NCBI RefSeq assembly: GCF_000407505.1
Contig: NZ_ASWE01000001.1
Span: 62,001 to 126,000, forward strand
Length of the DNA: 64,000 nt
Reading direction: 5' to 3'
Source of the DNA: Enterococcus phoeniculicola ATCC BAA-412
GTDB lineage: Bacteria; Bacillota; Bacilli; Lactobacillales; Enterococcaceae
Below the pieces are notes generated by a model. It was not told the origin of the DNA. It ran no database searches and saw only the letters and a list, made by a program, of their open reading frames with translations. Below, one piece after another: positions 37,090 through 46,631 of this stretch (the stretch's first letter is position 1; each line of letters opens with the position of its first letter). Both the position numbers and the translations under genes were made by a program.

Positions 37090-37839
37090 ATGCAGCGATA
37101 CTTTGTAGAGACAGACTATTCTGGAGAAACACTATTTGAAATTCAAGGAGAAAATTATCATCACATGGTTCGGGTGATGCGTATGAAGTCCGAGGACCAA
37201 GTATACCTTGTTTTTAAAAATCAGATAGCCGTGATTGCGGAAATCGCAGAAATTACAGAGGACACCGTTTTTTTAAACGAACGTCAAAAGGAAATCGGAC
37301 AAAAAGAGCTGCCTAGTCATTTAACGATTGCAAGTGGCTATCCTAAAGGGGATAAGCTGGAGTGGATTGTGCAAAAAGGAACAGAATTAGGTGCCCATGA
37401 ATTTATTGGTTTCCCAGCAGATGCCTCTGTAGTGAAATGGGACGGAAAAAAACTCAGTAAGAAACAGCAACGGCTGGAAAAGATTGCTAAAGAAGCTGCC
37501 GAACAATCCCATAGACACGTTGCGCCAACGATTCAATTATTTGAACAAAAACAAGACTTTTATCACTATATAAAAGAATTCGATGTTCTGCTGGTTGCTT
37601 ATGAAGAATCAGCAAAAAAAGGGGAACAATCCAACTTGTCAAAAGCACTTCAAGAAATACCAAAAGGAAGCCGAGTACTGGCTATTTTTGGACCAGAAGG
37701 AGGACTTTCTCCAAAGGAAATTTCAATATTTGAGCAAAGAGATGCGATTGTCTGTGGGCTGGGACCAAGAATTTTGCGAACAGAAACAGCGCCGTTATAT
37801 TTACTAAGTGCAGCAAGCTACCAGTGGGAAATGCTGTAA
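37090..37839 (+). CDS. rsmE: 16S rRNA m3U1498 methyltransferase
   Basis: A 249-residue SPOUT-class enzyme. The PUA-like N-terminal domain has HHMVRVMRM; the knotted SAM-binding C-terminal part has FGPEGGLSPKEI (about 197-208), LGPRILRTETAPLYLLS. It methylates U1498 of 16S rRNA in the assembled small subunit. It ends at a strong terminator. Confidence 0.96.
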   Translation: MQRYFVETDYSGETLFEIQGENYHHMVRVMRMKSEDQVYLVFKNQIAVIAEIAEITEDTVFLNERQKEIGQKELPSHLTIASGYPKGDKLEWIVQKGTELGAHEFIGFPADASVVKWDGKKLSKKQQRLEKIAKEAAEQSHRHVAPTIQLFEQKQDFYHYIKEFDVLLVAYEESAKKGEQSNLSKALQEIPKGSRVLAIFGPEGGLSPKEISIFEQRDAIVCGLGPRILRTETAPLYLLSAASYQWEML

Positions 37840-37866
37840 GTAAAAAATAAGAAAAAACATACTAAG

Positions 37867-37918
37867 ATTAGTGGGGAATGTATTTCATCGAATACATTCC
37901 CCACTAATTTCTATTTCT
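37867..37918 (+). terminator. Terminator of the aag-DUF3013-prmA-rsmE operon
   Basis: A perfect 18-bp stem (ATTAGTGGGGAATGTATT, 37867-37884, with its complement at 37891-37908) and a 6-base loop are followed by a T-rich tract. Confidence 0.88.
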
Positions 37919-37920
37919 AT

Positions 37921-38216
37921 TGGACAGAAGCAGTTGGCTCTGAGAATGTGCATCATCGAAAGTGAAACGATTTTAGAATTGAAGGCTTCGGAAATAGGCT
38001 AAACACTTCTTTCCCAATCTCAATCTTTTTTGTTACAGTTTGAAGGATGTGCTCGAGAAAAAAAGTGACATAGAGGACAAGGAGTTGATTGATTTTTCTT
38101 TTTTACTTTTTAAATTTTTTCTCCTGATATAGAATGGATGGATTTAATAGAGAAATCAATTTTTTTATTTATCTTAAAAGAATCGTTGAACTTCTTCATA
38201 TTTAGGTTTGATAGAA
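37921..38216. repeat. Degenerate dispersed repeat, copy R4, and remaining gap
   Basis: Positions 37921-38020 resemble the repeat family: GGACAGAAGCA, then GAAACGATTTTAGAATTGAAGG, and the end AGGCTAAACACTTCTTTCCCA. It lacks the opening hairpin. From 38021 to 38216 I see only AT-rich sequence. Confidence 0.5.
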
Positions 38217-38245
38217 TTGAAAAATCATGTAATTCTTTGTATAAT
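38217..38245 (+). promoter_or_regulatory. Promoter of the rsh gene
   Basis: TTGAAA (38217-38222), a 17-base spacer and a consensus TATAAT (38240-38245). This gives an untranslated leader of about 125 bases. Confidence 0.75.
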
Positions 38246-38375
38246 GAGAACAATCATCATTTAATAAAGAAACTGAAAATTGACTGTTTCAATTTTTAGA
38301 GTGGACATAAACTGGGACATGAAATTCAAGGAATGATGTCTCAGCTTATTTCGTTTATAAGGAGGGATGTAAGCC

Positions 38376-40589
38376 ATGCCGAAAGAAAAAATATTAACAG
38401 GACCGGGTGTTATGGGGATTGTTGCTCAATATATGGGCCCAACCCACGTAGCTTTTGTCCAAAAAGCTTGTGATTATGCGACTCAGGCTCATGAAGGGCA
38501 AGTCCGTAAATCGGGGGAGCCATATATTATTCATCCTATCCAAGTTGCAGGGATTCTTGCTGAATTGAGAATGGATCCTCATACAGTGGCTACAGGATTT
38601 TTACATGATGTAGTTGAAGATACTGATGTTACCCTAGAAGACTTGGCAGAAGTCTTTGGAAAAGATGTTGCCATGCTAGTAGATGGCGTGACAAAACTAG
38701 GGAAAATTAAATACAAATCTCACGAAGAGCAATTAGCAGAGAATCATCGTAAAATGCTGTTAGCTATGGCACAGGATTTACGGGTCATCATGGTGAAACT
38801 TGCTGACCGTCTACACAACATGCGTACGTTAAAACATTTACGTGAGGATAAACAGCGTAGAATTGCTCAGGAAACCATGGAAATCTATGCACCGCTGGCT
38901 CATCGTTTAGGGATTAGCCGTATTAAATGGGAGCTTGAGGATACCGCTTTACGTTATCTCAATCCAAAACAGTATTATCGAATTGTTCACCTAATGCAGA
39001 CCAAGCGTGAAGAACGGGTTGCTTATGTCTCAGAGACGGTAGAAGAAATTCGACTAGCAACCGAAGAGCTTGAAATTTATGCTGAAATTTATGGACGTCC
39101 GAAACATATCTATTCTATTTATCGAAAAATGAAGGATCAAAAAAAGCAATTTGATGAAATCTATGATTTATTAGCTATTCGTGTGATTGTGGATTCAATC
39201 AAAGATTGTTATGCAGTTTTAGGCGCGATTCATACGAAATGGAAGCCAATGCCAGGACGTTTTAAAGACTATATTGCAATGCCAAAAGCCAATATGTATC
39301 AATCCTTGCATACGACAGTGATTGGACCGAAGGGAAATCCTGTAGAAATCCAAATTCGAACGCACGAAATGCATCAAATAGCTGAGTTTGGGGTGGCTGC
39401 ACATTGGGCGTATAAAGAAGGAAAAACAGAAAAAACTGAACCAGATGGTATGACCAAGCAGTTAAGCTGGTTCCATGAAATTATCGAGTTACAAGATGAG
39501 AGCTATGATGCTTCTGAGTTTATGGAAGGAGTAAAAGGCGACATCTTTAGTGACAAGGTTTATGTGTTTACGCCAAAAGGGGATGTAACGGAGCTTCCGA
39601 AAGGATCAGGACCTCTTGATTTTGCCTACAGTATTCATACGGATGTGGGGAATAAAACAACCGGGGCAAAAGTAAACGGAAAAATGGTTCAGCTGGATTA
39701 TAAACTGAAGAATGGTGACATTATTGTTATCTTAACTTCACCGAATTCCTTTGGTCCAAGTCGTGACTGGTTAAAAATGGTTGCAACTAGTAAGGCAAAA
39801 AATAAAATTAAGCGTTTCTTCAAGGTTCAGGATAGGGAAGAAAATATTGTTCGAGGGCATGATGCAGTAACTAAGTGTCTGAATGAACTAGGATTTATGC
39901 CAAAAGAATTTTTAAGCAAAGCCAAAATTAATGAAGCACTGGAGCGATTCAATTATCAAACCGAAGATGACTTATATGCCGCAGTCGGCTACGGTGAGAT
40001 GAGCGCGTTGACATTAACCAATCGTTTAACTGAAAAAGAACGACGTGAACGTGAAAAAGAAAAGCAAAAACAGGAAGCTGATGATATTTTAAATCAATCA
40101 GTGAAAAAAGAGCCTGAAAAAATGAAAGTTCGTCATGAAGGCGGAATCGTCATTCAAGGGGTAGAAAACTTATTGATTCGAATTAGCCGGTGCTGTAACC
40201 CAGTTCCTGGCGATGAGATTGTTGGGTATATTACAAAAGGGCGTGGGATTTCTATTCACCGTGCAGACTGTACGAATGTTCAAAGCAAGGAAGATTTAGC
40301 TGAACGTCTCATAGAAGTAGAATGGGAAGATTCGAGTAATACAAAAAAAGAGTATGACGCAGATTTGGAAATTTACGGCTACAATCGATCAGGTTTATTA
40401 AATGATGTGCTGCAAACCATTAATTCAATGACGAAAAATTTGGTTAGTGTAGAGGCTAAAACAACAAAAAATAAAATGGCTACGATTCATGTAACATTAG
40501 GTATCCAAAATTTGACGCATCTAAAGACAATTGTCGATAAAATCAAAATGGTGCCAGATGTATATAGCGTTCGTAGAACAAATGGATAG
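38376..40589 (+). CDS. relA: Bifunctional (p)ppGpp synthetase/hydrolase (RelA/SpoT homologue)
   Basis: A 737-residue long RSH enzyme that makes and degrades (p)ppGpp in the stringent response. Domains in order: HD hydrolase (about 45-155, with FLHDVVEDT intact, so hydrolysis should be active), synthetase (about 240-350, GRPKHIYSIYRKM), TGS (about 395-455, VYVFTPKGDVTELP), a zinc-finger-like region (RISRCCNPVPGDEIVG) and a C-terminal ACT domain (about 660-735). GGAGG precedes the ATG. It heads a transcript with dtd. Confidence 0.97.
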   Translation: MPKEKILTGPGVMGIVAQYMGPTHVAFVQKACDYATQAHEGQVRKSGEPYIIHPIQVAGILAELRMDPHTVATGFLHDVVEDTDVTLEDLAEVFGKDVAMLVDGVTKLGKIKYKSHEEQLAENHRKMLLAMAQDLRVIMVKLADRLHNMRTLKHLREDKQRRIAQETMEIYAPLAHRLGISRIKWELEDTALRYLNPKQYYRIVHLMQTKREERVAYVSETVEEIRLATEELEIYAEIYGRPKHIYSIYRKMKDQKKQFDEIYDLLAIRVIVDSIKDCYAVLGAIHTKWKPMPGRFKDYIAMPKANMYQSLHTTVIGPKGNPVEIQIRTHEMHQIAEFGVAAHWAYKEGKTEKTEPDGMTKQLSWFHEIIELQDESYDASEFMEGVKGDIFSDKVYVFTPKGDVTELPKGSGPLDFAYSIHTDVGNKTTGAKVNGKMVQLDYKLKNGDIIVILTSPNSFGPSRDWLKMVATSKAKNKIKRFFKVQDREENIVRGHDAVTKCLNELGFMPKEFLSKAKINEALERFNYQTEDDLYAAVGYGEMSALTLTNRLTEKERREREKEKQKQEADDILNQSVKKEPEKMKVRHEGGIVIQGVENLLIRISRCCNPVPGDEIVGYITKGRGISIHRADCTNVQSKEDLAERLIEVEWEDSSNTKKEYDADLEIYGYNRSGLLNDVLQTINSMTKNLVSVEAKTTKNKMATIHVTLGIQNLTHLKTIVDKIKMVPDVYSVRRTNG

Positions 40590-40601
40590 GAGCGAAAACA
40601 A

Positions 40602-41048
40602 ATGCGTGCAGTTATTCAACGTGTAAGTCAAGCTGAGGTTCAAGTAAATGGACATTCTATTGGGAAAATTGGCAAAGGATTTATGATTCTATTAGGTATT
40701 CATGAAACAGATACGACAGAGGACGTTGAATATCTTGTTCGAAAAATTTCTCTGCTGCGTGTATTTGAAGATAAGGAAGGGAAGATGAACTTAAGTATTT
40801 CCGATATAGGTGGAAGTATCTTGAGTGTGTCTCAATTCACTCTATTTGCAGATACACGAAAAGGAAATCGTCCTAGTTTCATTCAGGCAGCACGTCCAGA
40901 ACAAGCCATTCCTTTATATGAAGCCTTTAATAATGGGCTGAAGCGAAAAGGAATTCCTGTTTCTACAGGCGAATTTGGAGCAGATATGGATGTTGTATTA
41001 ACCAACGATGGACCAGTTACTATTATTATTGACTCTAAAGAAAAATAA
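40602..41048 (+). CDS. dtd: D-aminoacyl-tRNA deacylase
   Basis: A 148-residue DTD that removes D-amino acids from mischarged tRNA. Motifs are [13 protein letters not shown] at the start, [19 protein letters not shown] (about 78-96) and the Gly-cisPro-type NDGPVTI near the C-terminus. It follows rsh by 12 bases, a standard arrangement in Firmicutes, and ends at a terminator. Confidence 0.97.
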   Translation: MRAVIQRVSQAEVQVNGHSIGKIGKGFMILLGIHETDTTEDVEYLVRKISLLRVFEDKEGKMNLSISDIGGSILSVSQFTLFADTRKGNRPSFIQAARPEQAIPLYEAFNNGLKRKGIPVSTGEFGADMDVVLTNDGPVTIIIDSKEK

Positions 41049-41052
41049 AAAT

Positions 41053-41092
41053 AAAGGACTGAGGAGCAAAAGACAGCCTCAGTCCTTTTTTT
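41053..41092 (+). terminator. Terminator of rsh-dtd
   Basis: AAAGGACTGAGG (41053-41064) and CCTCAGTCCTTT (41077-41088) form a perfect 12-bp stem followed by T-rich sequence. Confidence 0.9.
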
Positions 41093-41106
41093 GAAAAGGA
41101 GTGCCT

Positions 41107-41904
41107 ATGAACTATATTCGATCAATCCAGCTTTCTTCTGAAACAGTGGGGAATCCTAATCTCTATCCTTACAATGTTTTTAGAGGGAAAACAGGGGAAC
41201 ATTTTCTTTTAGACACGATTACTATGTTTTACGGAGGCAATGGTTCTGGAAAGTCGACGCTACTGAATCTTTTAGCTTTAAAGCTAGGGATAAAAGGCGC
41301 TGAAATGCCACATTTTTCTAAGTTTGTTAATCAGTATCTTTTAGAATTGAAGGTTTTTTTTGAAGAAGTAGAAGAGGGACCTTATTTACGAACACTTTCT
41401 GAAGATTCCTATTATATAAAGAGTGAAGATATCTTATACGAAATCAAGAAAATCCAGCAAGAAGCTATTTTAGCTGAGGGATATCTTTATAAGAAAAAGC
41501 AGTTGGGGATGACAAACGAGCAAATAAAAAAACATAAAAATTCCTACCAGATGAAACAGCAGATAGAAAGAATCTTATTTGCTCAGGAAAAATATTCAAA
41601 CGGTGAGACCGCCATGCAGGTGTTTGAAGAGTATATTGTACCGGGTGGGCTCTATTTACTTGATGAGCCAGAAGCGTCTCTTTCACCGAAAAAACAACTA
41701 GAACTGGCAGCAAAAATTACCGAGGCAGCCCGATTTTTTGATTGTCAATTTTTAATTTCAACACATTCACCTCTTCTTCTTGGTGAATTAGAAGGGACCA
41801 TTTATGATATGGATCAGAAAAATATGCTACCTAAAAAATGGACCGAGTTAGAAAATATACGAGTAATGGCGGAGTTTTTTTCTGAAAATTGGAAAGCTTT
41901 TTAA
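41107..41904 (+). CDS. AAA ATPase of the ABC/Rad50-like fold, unknown role
   Basis: A 265-residue single-domain ATPase: Walker A YGGNGSGKST (about 44-53), signature-like SNGETAMQVFEEYI (about 158) and Walker B LYLLDEPEASLSP (about 180), then STHSPLLLGEL with the switch His. A helical insert lies between. It has no membrane or second nuclease domain. Similar small AAA_21-type proteins are widespread and uncharacterised. The ATG at 41107 has AGGAG 5 bases upstream. It is alone between dtd and a TetR gene, without a partner gene that would suggest a defence system. Confidence 0.8.
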   Translation: MNYIRSIQLSSETVGNPNLYPYNVFRGKTGEHFLLDTITMFYGGNGSGKSTLLNLLALKLGIKGAEMPHFSKFVNQYLLELKVFFEEVEEGPYLRTLSEDSYYIKSEDILYEIKKIQQEAILAEGYLYKKKQLGMTNEQIKKHKNSYQMKQQIERILFAQEKYSNGETAMQVFEEYIVPGGLYLLDEPEASLSPKKQLELAAKITEAARFFDCQFLISTHSPLLLGELEGTIYDMDQKNMLPKKWTELENIRVMAEFFSENWKAF

Positions 41905-42111
41905 CCTGCAAAGAAGAAAAAGTGAACGTTTGAATGAAGAGCAAGTACCAGTGAATCGAGTACTAATGGAAAGATAAGGCTGCTAAGTTGTTGATAAGTA
42001 TTTATTCAAAAGGGATTATTAAACAGGAAAAATAGTTACTTGTATTAAAAAATTTTAAAGATAAATGCTCTTTTTTTTGTTATGATGGATAAACAAGAAT
42101 GGGGGGATAAG

Positions 42112-42681
42112 ATGAGTGAGTCAAAGCTGACGAAAAAAGTAATAGGGGATGCATTAATGGATTTCTGCGAAGAAAAAAGTTTTACAAAAATCAGCATCCA
42201 AGATTTGACGAAAAAAGTGGGATTAAATCGCCAGACCTTCTATTATCATTTTTCTGATAAACATGATTTATTACGTTGGGTATATTTTGAGCATTCATTG
42301 TGCTATTTAAAATCCGAAAACTTATCTCTAGAAAACTGGGAAGAACAAGCCTTGAAAATGTTAAAGGCCATGAAAGAAAAAAGCACTTTCTACTTAAATA
42401 CAGTGACTGCTGATCCTGAAATTTTAATGAATGAGTTTTCAGAAATTACGCAGGAATTATTTATCTCTTTATTTAATCAGATGGATGAGGAAAAACAACT
42501 GTCGGAAAAGGATAAATATTTTTATGCACGATTTTTCTCTTATGGGTGTAGCGGCGTGCTAACAAATTGGATTTTAGAAGGTTATCAAGAGAGCCCATTA
42601 GAAATTGCAACACAGCTCTTTCGTTTAGCACAGGATATAGAATTCTTTTCTTATCGATTGTATTCACAAAATGAAACCTAA
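42112..42681 (+). CDS. TetR family transcriptional regulator
   Basis: A 189-residue TetR-like regulator. The N-terminal helix-turn-helix contains FTKISIQDLTKKVGLNRQTFYYHFSDK (about 20-46). The C-terminal ligand domain resembles the TetR_C_14/DhaS-like group found in lactic acid bacteria. The ATG at 42112 follows GGGGGG. It precedes the phosphatase gene by 44 bases in the same direction, so they may be linked, but no target is evident. Confidence 0.88.
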   Translation: MSESKLTKKVIGDALMDFCEEKSFTKISIQDLTKKVGLNRQTFYYHFSDKHDLLRWVYFEHSLCYLKSENLSLENWEEQALKMLKAMKEKSTFYLNTVTADPEILMNEFSEITQELFISLFNQMDEEKQLSEKDKYFYARFFSYGCSGVLTNWILEGYQESPLEIATQLFRLAQDIEFFSYRLYSQNET

Positions 42682-42725
42682 ATCGTTTTATATTTTTAGG
42701 GATAACAACTATGGGAGGGTTCGAC

Positions 42726-43181
42726 ATGAAAAAGGTGTTATTTGTTTGTTTGGGAAATATCTGTCGGTCACCAATGGCTGAGGCAATAATGAGACATGAG
42801 TTGAGTATCCGTCATCTAGAGACTAGTTTTTTAGTAGATTCTGCTGCAACAAGTCACTGGGAAGTTGGAAGTAAGCCGCATAGAGGTACGCAAAAAATAT
42901 TAAGCGAGCATGGAATTGATTGTTCGACAATACGCGCAAGACAAATCACGCAGCAAGACTTCCTAGATTCAGACATTATTATAGGCATGGATAAAAATAA
43001 TATAAAGGATTTGCTTGCAATAGCACCAAATGAAACGAAGGATAAAATTCACTTATTTATGAGCGCTGTCCCTGAAAAAGAAACACTCGAGGTACCTGAT
43101 CCTTATTATACGGGAGATTTTGAAGAGACTTATCGACTTGTTTCTGAAGGAGTTAATGAATGGTTACGATTGTTATTTTAA
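42726..43181 (+). CDS. Low molecular weight protein-tyrosine phosphatase
   Basis: A 151-residue LMW-PTP. The P-loop CLGNICRSP starts near residue 8 (nucleophile Cys8, Arg14) and the general-acid Asp is in VPDPYY (about 122-127). It probably dephosphorylates protein tyrosine in the cytoplasm. The ATG at 42726 follows GGGAGGG. No capsule or kinase gene is nearby. Confidence 0.93.
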   Translation: MKKVLFVCLGNICRSPMAEAIMRHELSIRHLETSFLVDSAATSHWEVGSKPHRGTQKILSEHGIDCSTIRARQITQQDFLDSDIIIGMDKNNIKDLLAIAPNETKDKIHLFMSAVPEKETLEVPDPYYTGDFEETYRLVSEGVNEWLRLLF

Positions 43182-43246
43182 AAAGAAATTCATAACTGAA
43201 TTCTATGAAAATGCTGTTAGAAATGATTGGTTGGGAACATGTTTTC

Positions 43247-43275
43247 TTGTATTTTTCTTAAAAATTAGGTAGAAT
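43247..43275 (+). promoter_or_regulatory. Promoter of the 124-residue protein gene
   Basis: TTGTAT (43247-43252), a 17-base spacer and TAGAAT (43270-43275), 47 bases before the start codon. Confidence 0.6.
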
Positions 43276-43322
43276 GGTAATTATCAGAACATCTGTTTTT
43301 ACTACTTAAGGAGGCGATTACA

Positions 43323-43697
43323 ATGGAGAAAAAGAAAGCTTCAACAATGAAGAAACTTACCAAGTTGGTCTCGACGACTTCTCAAAGCTTTTTGGATGCT
43401 TTTATCAATGACTCTGGTGATCAGCGTGTACAAAAACAGATAACGGCAGATATCGTCAAGAAGCTACAAAAAGCGGCCGCACAAAAAAGTTTGGTTGTTC
43501 TTCAAATTCAGGAGGAACCAAGCAATCCAAAAACAAAGGTAATTTCTGGCTGGATTGCGACAAAAACTGTTGGAAAAGATACAGTTGTATTAAAAGACCA
43601 GTCGCAAGAACAACAAATGCATATGGTTTCAATTTCACAGATAAAAAAAGTGAGTGTTCTGTCACCAAAAGGGTCACAAGAACGCATGACAAAATAG
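43323..43697 (+). CDS. Conserved-looking hypothetical protein, basic, 124 residues
   Basis: AAGGAGG before the ATG and a good promoter support a real gene. The product is a soluble basic protein: a Lys/Thr/Ser-rich N-terminus, then a region that reads as beta strands (LVVLQIQEEP, VISGWIATKTVGKDTVVLKD, HMVSISQIKKVSVL), which may be a small barrel similar to an SH3 or Sm fold. I recognise no family. It stands alone. Confidence 0.65.
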   Translation: MEKKKASTMKKLTKLVSTTSQSFLDAFINDSGDQRVQKQITADIVKKLQKAAAQKSLVVLQIQEEPSNPKTKVISGWIATKTVGKDTVVLKDQSQEQQMHMVSISQIKKVSVLSPKGSQERMTK

Positions 43698-43705
43698 AGA
43701 AGAAA

Positions 43706-43834
43706 AGTTGAGGTGAGGACAGAAGTGTACAGCTACGAGAAATAAGATGGAGTTACTTCTGTTCCCGCCTTTTATTAAGCTTTTACGAGGGTGGACTATA
43801 ACTTAAATAGCTATAGTCCACCCTCACTTTTTTT
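43706..43834 (-). repeat. Dispersed intergenic repeat, copy R5 (inverted)
   Basis: On the minus strand it begins with the hairpin GAGGGTGGACTATA, continues GCTTAATAAAAGGCGGGAACAGAAG, CTTATTTCTCG and ends ACTTCTGTCCTCACCT. This is the same order as copy R1 but without R1's internal insertion. It separates two convergent genes. Confidence 0.7.
43787..43833 (+). terminator. Terminator formed by the R5 hairpin
   Basis: GAGGGTGGACTATA (43787-43800) and TATAGTCCACCCTC (43812-43825) form a perfect 14-bp stem followed by ACTTTTTTT on the plus strand. Confidence 0.8.
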
Positions 43835-43880
43835 ATAGGAATAATTAATAGAAGATAAAGGGAGAACTTCTTTCATTTCA

Positions 43881-44333
43881 CTAAACTTCGGTGCCTTCTT
43901 TTTCTGTTTGACGATATCTATCCCATCCCCACCAATGAGGTGTGAGATCAATTAAACGGATGGTTTTTCGTTTTTTATAATCTAGCATGATTTCCGTTTC
44001 TTTGTTCTCAGGAGAGAGCTGTAAAAGCAATTCTCTGCATCCTCCGCAAGGCATGCCAGAAATCCCCTCAGGAACGTCCTCTCGAAAAGTAATAATTCGC
44101 TTGATAACTGTTTGGCCACTTGCTGCATACATATTTAATGCAGCAACCCTCTCAGCACACAAATCTAATACACCACAACAACTTTCAAAACAAAAACCGG
44201 TATAAATTTGTCCATCCAAAGCTTCTAAAGCACAAACAACATGGTGGGCATGTATAAACGGACTCACATCTGTTGGATGATATTCGACTTTTGCTTGCTC
44301 ATATAATTTTGTCCAAATATCCATAAGTTTCAT
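43881..44333 (-). CDS. Cytidine deaminase-like zinc enzyme
   Basis: A 150-residue protein of the cytidine/blasticidin deaminase fold. CAERVAALN (about 58-66) and PCGGCRELLLQ (about 94-104) give the zinc ligands, though the usual HAE or CAE plus PCxxC layout here reads CAE...PCGGC. It probably deaminates a cytosine-type nucleoside. The start at 44333 has GGAAAGGAAA just upstream, and family members begin near this point; a longer frame would add a hydrophobic, unrelated extension. The second ATG at 44324 is possible. Confidence 0.8.
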   Translation of the reverse strand: MKLMDIWTKLYEQAKVEYHPTDVSPFIHAHHVVCALEALDGQIYTGFCFESCCGVLDLCAERVAALNMYAASGQTVIKRIITFREDVPEGISGMPCGGCRELLLQLSPENKETEIMLDYKKRKTIRLIDLTPHWWGWDRYRQTEKEGTEV

Positions 44334-44719
44334 TTTCCTTTCCAATGCTTCATTTTCGCTTAGTATAACAAAGAGAAGGATAAAATTGAACAAGAAAAAA
44401 GATCTGTTAGAAGGTGGAAGAATTAAACATAAAAATTTTTTCATAATCAATAGAAATTTTAAAAGATAGAACTAACATACTGTCTTTATTATTTATAATG
44501 AGTGTGATAAAGGGGTGTTAAATTTAAAGTTTTATAGAAGGAAACGTAAGTACAGGTAGTACATAACTAGGGAAAAGCAAAGAGGAAATAGAATATTGAA
44601 TACTCTTTCAAGTGCCTCTGAAACTTTGGATGCTTTTGGGGAATGAGAGCGCTATTTTTGTAGTGAAGAAATGGGAGAGCTAAATACATATTAAAAAATA
44701 GTAATAAAGGAGGAAAAAG
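44334..44719. other. Intergenic region between the deaminase and LXG genes
   Basis: This divergent gap must hold promoters for both directions. I see no clear -35/-10 pair, hairpin, repeat or small gene beyond the AAAGGAGG ribosome binding site of the LXG gene at its end. Confidence 0.35.
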
Positions 44720-45998
44720 ATGAGCATTGATATGTATGTTTCTTCTTCGCAGAATCAAGCAACGAGTGTCAGTAAAAAGTGTAGGGAACAGATCCAAAGC
44801 TATCAGTCCTTACAAAAAGCAATTTCACAATTTACGTTGACGACAAATTTAAAAGGAGCAGCGTATGATTCTGCGAAAGCGTACTTTGCCAATGTATTGT
44901 ATCCATTGGCAGCTTCTATCAGAAACGGTTGAAAAGGCAGTCAGCGCATTCCCTGAAGAGTACCTATCACAAGTAGACAGTATAGATTTAAAGCAGTCAG
45001 AATTAGAAGAACAAATTCGTAAAGTCAATCGATTACTAAATGAAGCTAGAGAGATTCGGACACAACTAATGTCTACCACAACGGGAGAGACCCCACTGTT
45101 TCAGCTAGCATACAACCTGATGGTCATCGGCATGTACACGGACGTTAAGAAAAAGTTAGAAGAAAAGTTACGAAAATTATTGTTATTTGATGCGCGCTCT
45201 ACACTGATATTCTTAGAAATAGATAGTTTAAGAAAAGCAGTAGCCAAAGGAATAGCACAGACAAAGACCACCTGGAATGGGGCAACAGGCACGTTCACCG
45301 TTCCTAATGATTTATCGTGGAAAACGACGATTCAGGAAAAATGGGTTCAATATGATAATCATCAAAAAGGAATAAACCCAGAAAAAAACGAAGAATTAGC
45401 TAACTACAATGTCTATGTGATTATCTATCCAGATATGGATGGAAATCCTAAGATTTTATGGCAGATAGAAGACAAAGAAACCGGATATGGTGTGACTAAT
45501 CCTGAACTGTATCGCTATTTATCGGAAGTGGGTCCCGCTTTAGATTCTAATTTAGTACAAATAATGACCTATGAGGCATTTGAAAAAAAAGTCAAAGACG
45601 GTTGGCGTAATAGAACGAATTACATCACAGGGGAAAGCTATGATGGTATTTTAGGCGGGGTGGTTTATACATCACAACAGGTAGAAGATATCTCTACATG
45701 GCTAGACGAATCCGAAATGGGAGGTGCTCTTCAAACGCTAGGCTTTGCCTATGCGTCTTATCGATTGACAACGACGAGTGACATAAAACAAGTGGAAAAT
45801 GATACAATGAGGGAGAATTATGAGTCTAGCGAGGTGTTCTCGGGCAATAAGAATGGAAAAAATTATATACTAGATAAAAGTAAGAATACAGGAAATGCAA
45901 GTTATAAGAAGGACAGTGGGGCAGGTGGATTGGGTCCGGGAAATATTGGGAACTTTAGTAATTTACAAGGTTCTAGTGTAGATGATAGTCTAATCTAG
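44720..45998 (+). pseudogene. LXG-domain polymorphic toxin (T7SS substrate), frameshifted and truncated
   Basis: The first frame (44720-44932) gives MSIDMYVSSSQNQATSVSKKC and reaches YFANVLYPLAAS before a shift; the continuation is in another frame from about 44905 (LLSETVEKAVSAFPEEYLSQVD) to 45998. Together they are an LXG domain (first about 200 residues, helical) of the WXG100-like type exported by type VII secretion, then a linker domain. The end, GPGNIGNFSNLQGSSVDDSLI, is the lead-in that in relatives precedes a C-terminal toxin domain (from memory, the type 30 group), but here a stop follows at once. So both a frameshift and loss of the toxin tip are apparent. Confidence 0.75.
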
Positions 45999-46096
45999 TA
46001 TCTGGAGAATTTCAATCTACCCGGAATATAGAGATATAATAGTATTCATATTCTGATTCAACTACAAAAAATAGAAGCAAGGAGAATCTAAATGGA

Positions 46097-46543
46097 TTGG
46101 CTAAGTATTTTAAAAGATTCAAAAAAAGTAAGAATGAAAAATTAGAAGCAGTAGGTTATATAAGAGATGTTTTAGATTATGGTGACGAACCAGATGATAA
46201 GGCTATAGAAATCATTAACAATTTAGCTGTTCAAGTTACATTACAAGATGATAATGAGATTAATGAATCAATACTAAATGCAATGCTAGAAGGTTCGAAG
46301 GCTCCAGATGTTGAAAAATCAATTAATTTAACCCCACTCATTAACCACTTAAATAAGTTTAATGATGAATGTTTGAGTTATATATTAAGCATGCTTGGAT
46401 ATTCAGGAAATGTGAAATACAAAAAAATTATTGAATCATACAAAGATAATTTTAAGTTAGAAGAAGATGTTGAAGAAGCATTGTTAGAACTGGATTATAG
46501 AATAAAAAAAGGCTCTATCACTCGACAGGAGTGGAGAAAATAG
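46097..46543 (+). CDS. Immunity-like protein (Imm30-like)
   Basis: About 148 residues, acidic and wholly helical, with HEAT-like helix pairs (EAVGYIRDVLDYGDEPDDKAIEI, INNLAVQVTLQDD, LTPLINHLNKFNDECLSYILSML). The pattern recalls the Imm30 family and the gene follows the LXG toxin gene by about 100 bases. The start is unclear. The frame opens with TTG 46097, while the well-placed AGGAG points to an ATG at 46092 in another frame that stops after 17 codons. A one-base change in the A7 run at 46121-46127 would join them. Confidence 0.6.
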   Translation: MAKYFKRFKKSKNEKLEAVGYIRDVLDYGDEPDDKAIEIINNLAVQVTLQDDNEINESILNAMLEGSKAPDVEKSINLTPLINHLNKFNDECLSYILSMLGYSGNVKYKKIIESYKDNFKLEEDVEEALLELDYRIKKGSITRQEWRK

Positions 46544-46631
46544 AACCTTGATAGTAAGGAATAATCTCACGAATCAAGTTGCTAATAGCAAACAAAAAGC
46601 TAGCTGTATTTATTGGGAAAATTCAATATTG

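Noticed and set aside
41107-41904. AAA ATPase as part of a phage defence system
   Set aside because: It is a single-domain ATPase without a nuclease, reverse transcriptase, or other effector partner; neighbours are housekeeping genes.
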